64,000 nt of DNA from JBOFWL01 sp051653605 (GTDB lineage: Bacteria > Spirochaetota > Brevinematia > Brevinematales > Brevinemataceae). The stretch lies in contig JBOFWL010000139.1 in the NCBI GenBank assembly GCA_051653605.1, positions 124,001-188,000 on the forward strand. Direction: 5' to 3'. Shown here in pieces: positions 7,842 through 15,430 of the stretch (positions are counted from its first letter, which is position 1; each line of letters begins with the position of its first letter). A program made the position numbers and the translations under genes. Below the pieces are notes generated by a model. It did not search any database. It was not told where the DNA came from and was given only the letters and a program-made list of their open reading frames with translations.

Positions 7842-9082
7842 AAGGCACCGCCCTTTTTTCGTTGATACATTCCTGGAATGTTCATGATTTCTCTATATTT
7901 AGCAACAGTTCTTCGTGCTATTTTGAAGCCTTGTTTTTCTAAAATTGCTTGAATTTCTTCATCAGAAAGAGGGCTTGATTTGTCTTCATGATTGATGATT
8001 TTTTTCAATTCATTTTTTACTAATGATGAGCTTTTCCCACCAATTTTATGGCTCCACAAGGTTGAAAAGGGATAGATATTTTTTTCGAAGATGAAATATC
8101 TACCTTTCAAGGCTCTCGACACTGTCGACATATGACGCCCAGTGATGGCAGCAATTTCTTTCAGCCCGACAATGGGTGCTTGAGAGTTATTATTAAAGAA
8201 AAAGTCACTTCGGGAAAGAATTAATGCCTCGGCATGTTTTTGCAATGCTTCCTCTCTGGCGGTAATGGCGTCGATGAGCATCTGAGCTTCTTTTCGAAAA
8301 TGGCTCAATTCTTCGCTTGTATATGTTTGCCCATCGGGGATGAGCACCCCAGGTTTTAGTGTGCTAACTTGCTTAATAACAAGCTTATTATCTTGTATTG
8401 ATACAATAAAATCGGGGATAATAGCTTTGCTTTCTCTAGGAAGGGGAGAGGCAGACAGGCTTGCAAGCTCTTTAAGGCTTGATTCTGCTAGAGGGAGATC
8501 AATTTTTAATAGCTCGGCTATTTTTGCTGGAGTAATCTTTTTTGTTTGTTGCGCTAAGAGAACGGCCACTTTGTGTGCAAGAGACTGGTCTCCATAAATA
8601 GATCGCGCGGCATAAATATAGTATTCTTTGGCATTTATGGCGGCTAACCCAGGGATAGATTCTTCCATAATTTTTTGTCGCAAAAATTCTGTTCTTTCTC
8701 CATCAAAAGGGGTATCTTTACAGAGATCTATACCGTTCACTCCAAGAAAACCGGACGAATCAAGGCTTCCTAATATAAGATATAATAATTCTGCATCACT
8801 ATTTTCCCAGTGCATAAGAATATCATTTTTTACCCTATCGTAGAGTTTTTCTTCTTGTTGGATAGTTTCGCTAACGTCATCGGGGTAGCCAATAGTTTTT
8901 TTTAAGTTATTAGGAGTACGTATTTTAGAGCTATCAAGCATAGGGTTTTTAGAAGCAGCCTCGGCAATAAGTAAGCTTAATTTAGCTTGACCCATTTGAA
9001 GAATCGATAGTCGTTGAGCCATCATCTGTGAGAATATAAAACTTTGATCTTGACGATAATGTTGCAGCAAGGGTTCCCTCAT
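7838..9082 (-). CDS. rpoN: RNA polymerase sigma-54 factor
   Basis: Directs RNA polymerase to -24/-12 promoters and needs AAA+ activators to melt DNA. The 414-residue protein shows region I (FSQMMAQRLSILQMGQAKLSLL, residues about 17-40), the core-binding middle, the helix-turn-helix (LKEIAAITGRHMSTVSRALKG, about 307-327) and the RpoN box ARRTVAKYR (about 389-397) that reads the -24 element. The region between I and core-binding is short, as in other compact sigma-54s. No strong ribosome binding site precedes the ATG. A -10-like TCCGATAA lies 23 bases upstream. A near-consensus -24/-12 site occurs in this same window before groES. No AAA+ activator is visible, only a GAF-Fis protein at 15431. 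Confidence 0.95.
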   Translation of the reverse strand: MREPLLQHYRQDQSFIFSQMMAQRLSILQMGQAKLSLLIAEAASKNPMLDSSKIRTPNNLKKTIGYPDDVSETIQQEEKLYDRVKNDILMHWENSDAELLYLILGSLDSSGFLGVNGIDLCKDTPFDGERTEFLRQKIMEESIPGLAAINAKEYYIYAARSIYGDQSLAHKVAVLLAQQTKKITPAKIAELLKIDLPLAESSLKELASLSASPLPRESKAIIPDFIVSIQDNKLVIKQVSTLKPGVLIPDGQTYTSEELSHFRKEAQMLIDAITAREEALQKHAEALILSRSDFFFNNNSQAPIVGLKEIAAITGRHMSTVSRALKGRYFIFEKNIYPFSTLWSHKIGGKSSSLVKNELKKIINHEDKSSPLSDEEIQAILEKQGFKIARRTVAKYREIMNIPGMYQRKKGGAL

Positions 9083-9105
9083 TTTGGCGTAGAGTACGTT
9101 TCCAG

Positions 9106-9113
9106 TTATCGGA
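9106..9113 (-). promoter_or_regulatory. Sigma-28-like -10 element before rpoN
   Basis: TCCGATAA on the minus strand matches 7 of 8 bases of the FliA -10 consensus GCCGATAA. The -35 region at the right distance (9125-9132) is A/T-rich and matches only about 4 of 8. It borders the terminator of the gene upstream, so a promoter must exist near here, but its type is uncertain. Confidence 0.25.
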
Positions 9114-9119
9114 TTATTT

Positions 9120-9169
9120 TAAAAAAATAAAAGCTTCCTTCTGTATAAGAATGAGAAGGAAGCTTTTAT
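9120..9169 (-). terminator. Strong terminator between the secreted pair and rpoN
   Basis: A perfect 16-bp inverted repeat (9127-9142 with 9154-9169, core AAGCTTCCTTCT) with an 11-base loop is followed on the minus strand by seven T. It ends the 11716-9176 transcript before rpoN begins. Confidence 0.9.
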
Positions 9170-9175
9170 TATATA

Positions 9176-10849
9176 TTAATAAGGAGAGGCAGATTTTAGA
9201 ACAGAATCAAGCTTGCGTTCTTGTTCTTTGAGTTTTCTCTCATCGTTGAGTAATCGATCCTGAAGTTGCTGGAGAGGGATACCATCTCTATCTTCAACGG
9301 GGGTGGTTTCGTACATTTTACGATAAACTCGTCGTAAAATGGTGTATTGTTGATCGATTTCAGCAAGATTTCGTTCATTTTCAATAATTTCTTTGATTAA
9401 TTGCTGTTCTGTATCGATCAATTTAATAATTTCATCAACATTATCAATATAAGATGATGCAAGATAGTCTCGAAGTCTGGCTAAGGTTTCGGACGTTGGC
9501 CCCAGGGTGTCTTCCATTTGGAATGTGCCTTTTTCGGCTTTTTGTGGAAGGGCATCTTGGATGGACACTGCCTCTTCTACAGCTTGTTGTAGGGCATCAC
9601 TTTCGCTGCTTCGAGCGCTTGACCCCCACCGAACGGTAAATGGCATTCTCAATGATGTGTCTTCGATCCCTCCACGTAATCCCTCTGCAGATAAAGAAAT
9701 ACGGAAGTTTCCTGCTTCGTCGCTAGGGTTAGATACCAACCACTCGACGTAGCGTTCTTCCCCAGGCATCAGAGCAGACATCACACGAACACGCTCTGAG
9801 AGTAGGGATAGGGTTGGAGGGGTGGCTAATTCTAGATTAATATAATCAAAAGATTCCTCGGATGTATTTATCACCCAGAAACCTAAGCGAGCAGGGTTGC
9901 TTTCTTGAGCCATAAAGACGCTGGAGTTTATTTTAAGCCCATTATTTTCGTTATTCATTACACCGGAAATCCCTACAATTGTGCTAACGGTTCGAGAGTT
10001 TCCTGGTAAAATTTCAGCAGGGTTGTATACAAGTACAACGGCGGTATCGTTCGACACCAAAGAGAGAGACGTATTTAAATAGTGATCCCATCGGGCTTTT
10101 AGGGCGTTTTCTAAAGTAGTAAAGATGAGGCTATCAGGCCTTGTTGTTCCCGTACCTCGGAGTAGTCCTCGAACAGTGTTGGAAGACAAACTACCTTGTT
10201 GATCTGTGCTGAGCCAATATTCAGGCATATTTGCTCTTGTGAATCTTGTTTCTTGAGAAATATTCACCCCTTCTGGTAGGCGGAAAGGCATCTCTTGCCC
10301 ATCTCCAGGAGAAGGATCCAGAACCATTTTAATCCCGGCATTGAGAATATTACTACTATTATTTTGAATTTGATAAGTAACAGAAACGGCATCTTGAAGG
10401 AGAGTTTCTCTATTGGAAACGATTGTCAATACCTGTATTATTTCAAATCCAGCCAAACGCCAGCTATAGATAATTTCGCCATTTTCTTGGTTAGCGATAG
10501 GGGGAGATACCCACTGCCCAGGCGCAGAACCAAAGGTAACCAACGAACCATTGATGTTAAAAAGTGCTGTGTTGGCTGCGTGGGGCATCGACCCTAAAAC
10601 AGAAGATCGAAGAATAACGTTATTTGTCAATGGAGCAGCCACAGGGAAATGTTGAGGAATATCTTTAAGAGTAAATTGATTTGAAAGATAACGAGCCCCT
10701 ACATCTGAAACAATATATCGCCCTGTTGAAGGGTCAAGGCTTACTCGAATAAGATCATTACTTACAGTAACCCAGTCTGAAGGACTTTGTGTATGAGACA
10801 TAGTGACGAAAATTATTGAGAAAAATAGAGCTTTGTATATTATTTTCAT
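9176..10849 (-). CDS. Exported protein with beta-rich domains and C-terminal coiled coil, unknown
   Basis: 557 residues with an N-terminal signal peptide (MKIIYKALFFSIIFVTMSHT, likely cleaved near residue 20). Residues about 25-300 look like a secreted beta-sandwich region (SNDLIRVSLDPSTGRYIV, GIKMVLDPSPGDGQEMPF). About 310-410 looks like an Ig- or CARDB-like beta domain (RLGFWVINTSEESFDYINLE, EERYVEWLVSNPSDEAG). About 440-550 is a charged coiled coil (LIKEIIENERNLAEIDQQYT, DRLLNDERKLKEQERKLD). I recognise no family. The gene starts 9 bases after a secreted TPR gene. Both end in similar coiled coils, so the two proteins may form a periplasmic or envelope complex. That last point is inference. 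Confidence 0.75.
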   Translation of the reverse strand: MKIIYKALFFSIIFVTMSHTQSPSDWVTVSNDLIRVSLDPSTGRYIVSDVGARYLSNQFTLKDIPQHFPVAAPLTNNVILRSSVLGSMPHAANTALFNINGSLVTFGSAPGQWVSPPIANQENGEIIYSWRLAGFEIIQVLTIVSNRETLLQDAVSVTYQIQNNSSNILNAGIKMVLDPSPGDGQEMPFRLPEGVNISQETRFTRANMPEYWLSTDQQGSLSSNTVRGLLRGTGTTRPDSLIFTTLENALKARWDHYLNTSLSLVSNDTAVVLVYNPAEILPGNSRTVSTIVGISGVMNNENNGLKINSSVFMAQESNPARLGFWVINTSEESFDYINLELATPPTLSLLSERVRVMSALMPGEERYVEWLVSNPSDEAGNFRISLSAEGLRGGIEDTSLRMPFTVRWGSSARSSESDALQQAVEEAVSIQDALPQKAEKGTFQMEDTLGPTSETLARLRDYLASSYIDNVDEIIKLIDTEQQLIKEIIENERNLAEIDQQYTILRRVYRKMYETTPVEDRDGIPLQQLQDRLLNDERKLKEQERKLDSVLKSASPY

Positions 10850-10858
10850 CTATTGCTC

Positions 10859-11716
10859 CTAATTTTCAGGGAAAATACGCGAATCAGGATTAGCATAAAC
10901 CTGCCTCGTCTTTAATACTCTATCTCTTGCTCGACTGACCTTATCGAGTAATTCAAGTTTTCGTTCTTGAAGAGTTAAAAGACGTTCTTTTAGTTGTAGA
11001 AGATTATCCATGCGCGATGCTAGCTCTCGTTTTGCTTCTAAAGCAGATGTTTTATCTTGAATATCTTCACTAGCCTTACTATAAATAATATCTTCATATT
11101 GCTCACTTTTAATTTGTGCTATGAGAATACGTACGTCGTAGGCAATAGCACTGTCTGGATACTCACTCAGAATTTGCTCGAGATACTTCAAGGCTGGCAG
11201 AAACTCTTTTGCTTCAAGATGCCCACGCGCAATCCAGAATAAAGCATTGTCTGCGTAACCATCTATACTGCCATAATTTACGTAATAATTTCTGAGGATT
11301 TCAATACCATCTTTATGGCGGCCACCTAATATAAGGGTTCTTCCTAGCTTAAAAATAGATGCTGTATATTCTTCTATATCGGTGTATTCAGAACCAACGG
11401 TCTGATAATTTGATGAAGCAGACATGTATTTTTTCTGAATAAAATAAATATCTCCTAGATAATAATGAGCTTTACCTTGATAGAATCGAGTGACACGCCA
11501 ATCTTGGGACGTTAAAGGAAATGCAATAATACTGCGAAAAGCAATTTCAGCTTGAGAGAGATCGCCCTCGGTTAGATATTGAAGACCAACGATATAAAGT
11601 CTATTAAGTGCATCAGGACTATAAGCTGCCTCGCCAGGGAACAAACCAGTGTCTGTCTGCGAAAAAATAGGAGCACAAAAAATCAGCATAATAAAGGAAA
11701 GAATAATTTTTTTCAT
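10859..11716 (-). CDS. Exported TPR protein with C-terminal coiled coil (BamD/YbgF-like architecture)
   Basis: 285 residues with signal peptide MKKIILSFIMLIFCAPIFSQ (no lipobox Cys at the cut site, so probably periplasmic and soluble). From about residue 30 to 215 there are TPR-like helix pairs: LYIVGLQYLTEGDLSQAEIA, KAHYYLGDIYFIQKKYMSAS, LGRTLILGGRHKDGIEIL, NALFWIARGHLEAKEFLPAL, LEQILSEYPDSAIAYD. Residues about 225-275 form a charged coiled coil. This layout resembles cell-division coordinator and BamD-type proteins, but no specific family signature is visible. GAGG lies 5 bases before the ATG. It is the first gene of a two-gene unit with the 557-residue exported protein. Confidence 0.75.
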   Translation of the reverse strand: MKKIILSFIMLIFCAPIFSQTDTGLFPGEAAYSPDALNRLYIVGLQYLTEGDLSQAEIAFRSIIAFPLTSQDWRVTRFYQGKAHYYLGDIYFIQKKYMSASSNYQTVGSEYTDIEEYTASIFKLGRTLILGGRHKDGIEILRNYYVNYGSIDGYADNALFWIARGHLEAKEFLPALKYLEQILSEYPDSAIAYDVRILIAQIKSEQYEDIIYSKASEDIQDKTSALEAKRELASRMDNLLQLKERLLTLQERKLELLDKVSRARDRVLKTRQVYANPDSRIFPEN

Positions 11717-11872
11717 AGGGACCTCGGATTTCTCTTCTCTAATCGTCTCGGAATAAAGCTTATTGAATCTTGAGCTTTCCTCTGTTTTTTATTGAAATAT
11801 TGCTAGATTTGCTCTGTTAATCACCTAATACAGAGTGAGAGTCAAATAATTGGTAAATATCCATATTTTGGA

Positions 11873-11901
11873 TTGATTATTTATTTGTTTTGTTGTATAA
11901 T
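11873..11901 (+). promoter_or_regulatory. Promoter for the peptidase-efp unit
   Basis: TTGATT (11873-11878), 17-base spacer, perfect TATAAT (11896-11901). The expected start is near 11908, about 50 bases before the ATG at 11959. The rest of the 240-base divergent gap is A/T-rich with a short inverted repeat (CTCTGT / ACAGAG, 11813-11836). Confidence 0.6.
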
Positions 11902-11958
11902 TGAAAATTATTATGATATGGTCTATATTTTATGCTTCAATCGAATAGGGAGGCTATA

Positions 11959-13053
11959 ATGGCTATTAAAAAAATTATGAAAAACCCCATTTTTGAAAAA
12001 CGACTCCTGAAAATAAGTGGAGCTCTAGTTGCAGGGGAAGCGTTTTTAACTCTAAATCCCCCTGATATCTATTATCTTACAGGTTGTACAGGGAGTAATA
12101 ATCACGTATTAATCACACCAAATGACACGTTTATTTTTACAGATGGGCGTTATTTTACTCAGATTTCAGAGCAAAGCCAAGTTGCTTATACTTTAATCGA
12201 ACTCAGCCCTGTAATCAGTTTTGGTCAAGCCCTCAAAAAAGTTCTCACTGAAAATGACATAAAACATCTTCGTTTTGCTGCGGAAGGGATGAGTTATACT
12301 CAAGGAAAATCTGTTATCGAAGCTCTACCAGAAGAAGCTCAAGCTGGGCAGGATAGCCTTATCACGCAACATCGTATGATTAAAGATGATATAGAGATAG
12401 AAACGATCCGCCAAAACACGATGCTTACTAAAGGGGCGTTTCTGTATATTCAAAGCGTTTTGAAACCAGGGATGAGCGAGCTTGAAGTTGCTGCAGAATT
12501 AGAATATTATTGCCGTAAACAGGGTGCCGCTGGGATGTCTTTTTCAACAATTATTGCATCAGGAGTGAGATCATCTCTTCCTCATGGTCTGGCGTCCTCA
12601 AAAATGATAGAGCCAAATGATCTGGTTCAGTTTGATTTTGGAATTGTTAAAGATCATTATTGCTCCGATTTTAGCCGAGTATTGTCATTAGGGCAGCCTG
12701 ATGTTCAGCTAATGAAAGCACGTGAAATTGTGGAGGAAGCTCTCAAAAACGTGTATGCTAAAGCAAAATGTGGAATGACAGGGATCGAAATTGATGCATT
12801 GGCTCGAGAAGTTTTTCAAAAATATGATGTTGAAAAGTATTTTGTGCATGGATTAGGGCACAGTTTCGGGATTGAAATCCATGAAAATCCTCGCTTAAAT
12901 ACAACATGGGATAAACCAATTACCGAAAATATGGTTTTAACCATTGAACCAGGGCTATATTTCCCCAATTTAGGGGGTATTCGCCTGGAAGATGCTGTTG
13001 TAATGCGAGCAGATGGCTTTGAAAACATTACAGAATGCTCTTATGATGCATAA
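11959..13053 (+). CDS. M24 family Xaa-Pro aminopeptidase
   Basis: Cytoplasmic dimetal peptidase that removes the residue before proline. I chose the ATG at 11959 (MAIKKIMKNP) because GGGAGG lies 5 bases before it. The in-frame ATG at 11932 has no ribosome binding site. In the 364-residue protein, residues 1-125 are the creatinase-N domain and 130-364 the pita-bread catalytic domain. The five metal ligands are visible: Asp in FDFGIVKDHY and CSDFSR, His in VHGLGHSFGIEIHE, Glu in TIEPGLYFP and Glu in GIRLEDAV. Length and order fit PepP/YqhT-type enzymes. Elongation factor P follows 45 bases later, a common pairing in bacteria and sensible because EF-P rescues proline-rich translation. Confidence 0.93.
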   Translation: MAIKKIMKNPIFEKRLLKISGALVAGEAFLTLNPPDIYYLTGCTGSNNHVLITPNDTFIFTDGRYFTQISEQSQVAYTLIELSPVISFGQALKKVLTENDIKHLRFAAEGMSYTQGKSVIEALPEEAQAGQDSLITQHRMIKDDIEIETIRQNTMLTKGAFLYIQSVLKPGMSELEVAAELEYYCRKQGAAGMSFSTIIASGVRSSLPHGLASSKMIEPNDLVQFDFGIVKDHYCSDFSRVLSLGQPDVQLMKAREIVEEALKNVYAKAKCGMTGIEIDALAREVFQKYDVEKYFVHGLGHSFGIEIHENPRLNTTWDKPITENMVLTIEPGLYFPNLGGIRLEDAVVMRADGFENITECSYDA

Positions 13054-13098
13054 TAGCTATCAGTTTCATAAATAAATATTTTATATTAGAGGTTGACT

Positions 13099-13656
13099 AT
13101 GGATTACGAAGACATTAAGAAAGGGATGATTTTCAAGTTTGAAAATGAACTCTGGTATGTGGCATGGTGCCAACATCATAAGCCTGGAAAAGGTGGGGCT
13201 GTGATGCGTACAAAGCTCCGGAATGTTATCCGTAAAACAATGCTAGAGCGTGTGTTTCGCGGTGGAGACACAATAGAGCCAGCTCGAGTAGATGATCGAC
13301 CCGCACAATATCTTTACCGAGATGGTACCGACTACGTCTTTATGGATCAAGAAAATTACGAACAATATAACGTTTCTGAAGACTTAGTTGCTGATACATC
13401 TAAATATTTAAAAGAACAAGGATTAGTTGAACTTAAAATTTATCAAGAAGAAGTAATCGCAGTTGAACCTCCGATGTTCGTTGAGCTTATCATTACAGAG
13501 ACTGATCCTGGTCTTCGTGGAGATACCGTTAGTGGTGGGTCTAAGCCTGCAACACTAGAAACGGGAGCTGTTGTTCAGGTCCCCCTCTTTGTTAATGTTG
13601 GAGAAAAAATTAAAGTTGACACTCGTGATGATAGATATGTGGAACGTGTAAAATAA
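13099..13656 (+). CDS. efp: Translation elongation factor P
   Basis: Binds stalled ribosomes at polyproline stretches and promotes peptide-bond formation. The start is the ATG at 13099 with AGAGG 6 bases upstream; the TTG two codons earlier is not needed. The 185-residue protein has the three beta-barrel domains. The loop HHKPGKGGAVMRTKLRN places Lys31 at the site that is modified (beta-lysylated, or otherwise) in other EF-Ps. The C-terminal ends in the usual TDPGLRGDTVSGGSKPATLETGAVVQVP and KIKVDTRDDRYVERV. No EpmA/EpmB-type modification gene is in the window. It follows the peptidase gene and is probably on the same transcript. Confidence 0.96.
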   Translation: MDYEDIKKGMIFKFENELWYVAWCQHHKPGKGGAVMRTKLRNVIRKTMLERVFRGGDTIEPARVDDRPAQYLYRDGTDYVFMDQENYEQYNVSEDLVADTSKYLKEQGLVELKIYQEEVIAVEPPMFVELIITETDPGLRGDTVSGGSKPATLETGAVVQVPLFVNVGEKIKVDTRDDRYVERVK

Positions 13657-13670
13657 TTATTCAATATTTT

Positions 13671-13706
13671 AAATAAAAAACGCATCTTTTAAAGTGTTTT
13701 TTATTT
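13671..13706 (+). terminator. Probable A/T-rich hairpin terminator after efp
   Basis: AAATAAAAAACGC pairs with GTGTTTTTTATTT (one G-T wobble) around a 10-base loop, and the 3' arm itself is T-rich. The stem is weak in GC, so efficiency is doubtful. The following 160 bases to the ankyrin gene contain no gene. Confidence 0.4.
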
Positions 13707-13871
13707 AATATTAGTATATACCCTTACCGAAAAAGTGTTAGTGCCTTGTCTACCGTACCATATTCTTTTGTTTTGATTTGCATTGTGCTGGTTTTAAATA
13801 TGAAATATGCCAGTACTCTTTGTAGATATCAGGTCATTATACATAAAGTTATGTTATAACTGGAGGCTTTC

Positions 13872-15374
13872 ATGAAATATCGTTCTATATTGTGTGTATT
13901 GTTAAGCTTTACTGTCTTAGCAATGCCTCTGCACACTCAAGAACAACAGCGAAGAAGACGTGCGCCTAGAAAAACACCAGAACAACGTCTAATAGAGGCT
14001 GCAACATCAAATGATTTCGACATAGTTCGACGAATGATTAGAGGCTTAAAAATAGATCCTAACACAACTTATAACTATAGTTTAACCCCGTTGCAAATTG
14101 CTGTGTCTAATAATAATTTAGAGATGGCGCAATTTTTAATTCGACAAAAAGCTGATATTAATCTTGTCAACAACAGAACAACAGCGCTTCATATTGCTAC
14201 GGATTTACGACGTGTCGAGATGATACAACTTCTTTTTAAGGGCAAAGCAAATCCTTCTGTTATTAATTCTCAGGGTCTTACACCTCTACAACTTGCCGCA
14301 AATAAAGAAGATATGCAAATTATACAGGCTCTAATGGTTGCCTCTAATCTTAGAGAAATCAGTGCAAACAATCTTATATTAGCTGTTGCTAAGAATACAT
14401 CTGCTCGTGTAAAATCTCTTCTTAATGAGAATATTCTTACATATAACTTAGATAAAAATGGATATTTGCCACTTCACTATGCATCAGTGTTATCTACGCC
14501 TGAAATTCTTGAGCAACTTCTTCCTTATTATGATATTAATGCTCGTACACATACAGGTCAGACAGCTATTATGTTAGCTGCAAAAAATAACCGTGCAGAT
14601 CTCATTCCTATTTTGGTTGAAGCACGTGCTTCTCTTTTCGAAAAAGATGGAGAAGGAAATACGCCTCTACATCTTGCTGTTATTCATAATGCTATAAATG
14701 CAGCAAATACCCTTATCCAACTTAATGCTCCTACAAGGGAAGTAAATCAGCAGGGGCAAATTCCACTAGATATAGCTAGAGATCCTCTTAAGGATATTCT
14801 CAGAGCTAACTATGATCTTCCTGTGGCTGTTGACCGAGGTAATACTGTCGTCGTACGACGCCTTCTTCGGGCAGGCGCGTTTGTTAATATTTCCCATACT
14901 TTTGGAAATCGTCCTCTTCATATTGCGGTTGAAAAGGGTCATCTTGACACAGCAAAAGCTCTCATTGAAGCAAAAGCTGATATTAATATTACTAATGAGT
15001 ATGGAAATGCTCCAATTCACGTGGCAGCAGCAAACGGAAATATGGAGATGTTAGATCTTCTTGTAAAAAGTAGAGCCCGTATTAATGATAGAAACCGTAG
15101 CTTGGAATTACCTATTCAGTTAGCGATGGCAAATAATCACAGGGCTGCAGTTATTCTTTTGAAAAATCTTGGTAGTGAAGTTAATGATGGCATAGAGCTG
15201 TACCTTTCTCAGTCTGAACCTCCAGCCCCACGTCCTCTAAACCATACAGCAAGTTTAGAAGATATTATGGCTGCGCAAGCTGCTGAACGACTACAAGAGC
15301 AACGAGGTCTTGAAGCTGCTCGGCGTATCGAAAATGCTGCTCGACAGCGACGACCAAGACAACAACGACAATAG
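13872..15374 (+). CDS. Exported ankyrin-repeat protein
   Basis: 500 residues with signal peptide MKYRSILCVLLSFTVLAMPL, then a basic patch (QQRRRRAPRK). From about residue 35 to 430 there are roughly eleven ankyrin repeats of about 33 residues, several with textbook spacing: TPLQIAVSNNNLEMAQFLIR, TALHIATDLRRVEMIQLLFK, TPLHLAVIHNAINAANTLIQ, RPLHIAVEKGHLDTAKALIE, APIHVAAANGNMEMLDLLVK. The last 60 residues are Ala/Gln/Arg-rich and helical. The family binds proteins; the target cannot be read from sequence. With a signal peptide it acts in the periplasm or outside the cell, where ankyrin proteins of host-associated bacteria may contact host factors, although periplasmic roles are as likely. TGGAGG lies 6 bases before the ATG. 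Confidence 0.88.
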   Translation: MKYRSILCVLLSFTVLAMPLHTQEQQRRRRAPRKTPEQRLIEAATSNDFDIVRRMIRGLKIDPNTTYNYSLTPLQIAVSNNNLEMAQFLIRQKADINLVNNRTTALHIATDLRRVEMIQLLFKGKANPSVINSQGLTPLQLAANKEDMQIIQALMVASNLREISANNLILAVAKNTSARVKSLLNENILTYNLDKNGYLPLHYASVLSTPEILEQLLPYYDINARTHTGQTAIMLAAKNNRADLIPILVEARASLFEKDGEGNTPLHLAVIHNAINAANTLIQLNAPTREVNQQGQIPLDIARDPLKDILRANYDLPVAVDRGNTVVVRRLLRAGAFVNISHTFGNRPLHIAVEKGHLDTAKALIEAKADINITNEYGNAPIHVAAANGNMEMLDLLVKSRARINDRNRSLELPIQLAMANNHRAAVILLKNLGSEVNDGIELYLSQSEPPAPRPLNHTASLEDIMAAQAAERLQEQRGLEAARRIENAARQRRPRQQRQ

Positions 15375-15392
15375 CTTTTCTATCTGTAAAAT

Positions 15393-15424
15393 AAAAAGCC
15401 ACCTAAATTTAGGTGGCTTTTTTA
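15393..15424. terminator. Bidirectional terminator, perfect palindrome
   Basis: A perfect 15+15-base palindrome (core AAAGCCACCTAAATTT, 15393-15422) with T-runs on both strands separates the convergent ankyrin gene and GAF regulator gene, and can end both transcripts. Confidence 0.92.
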
Positions 15425-15430
15425 GATTAT

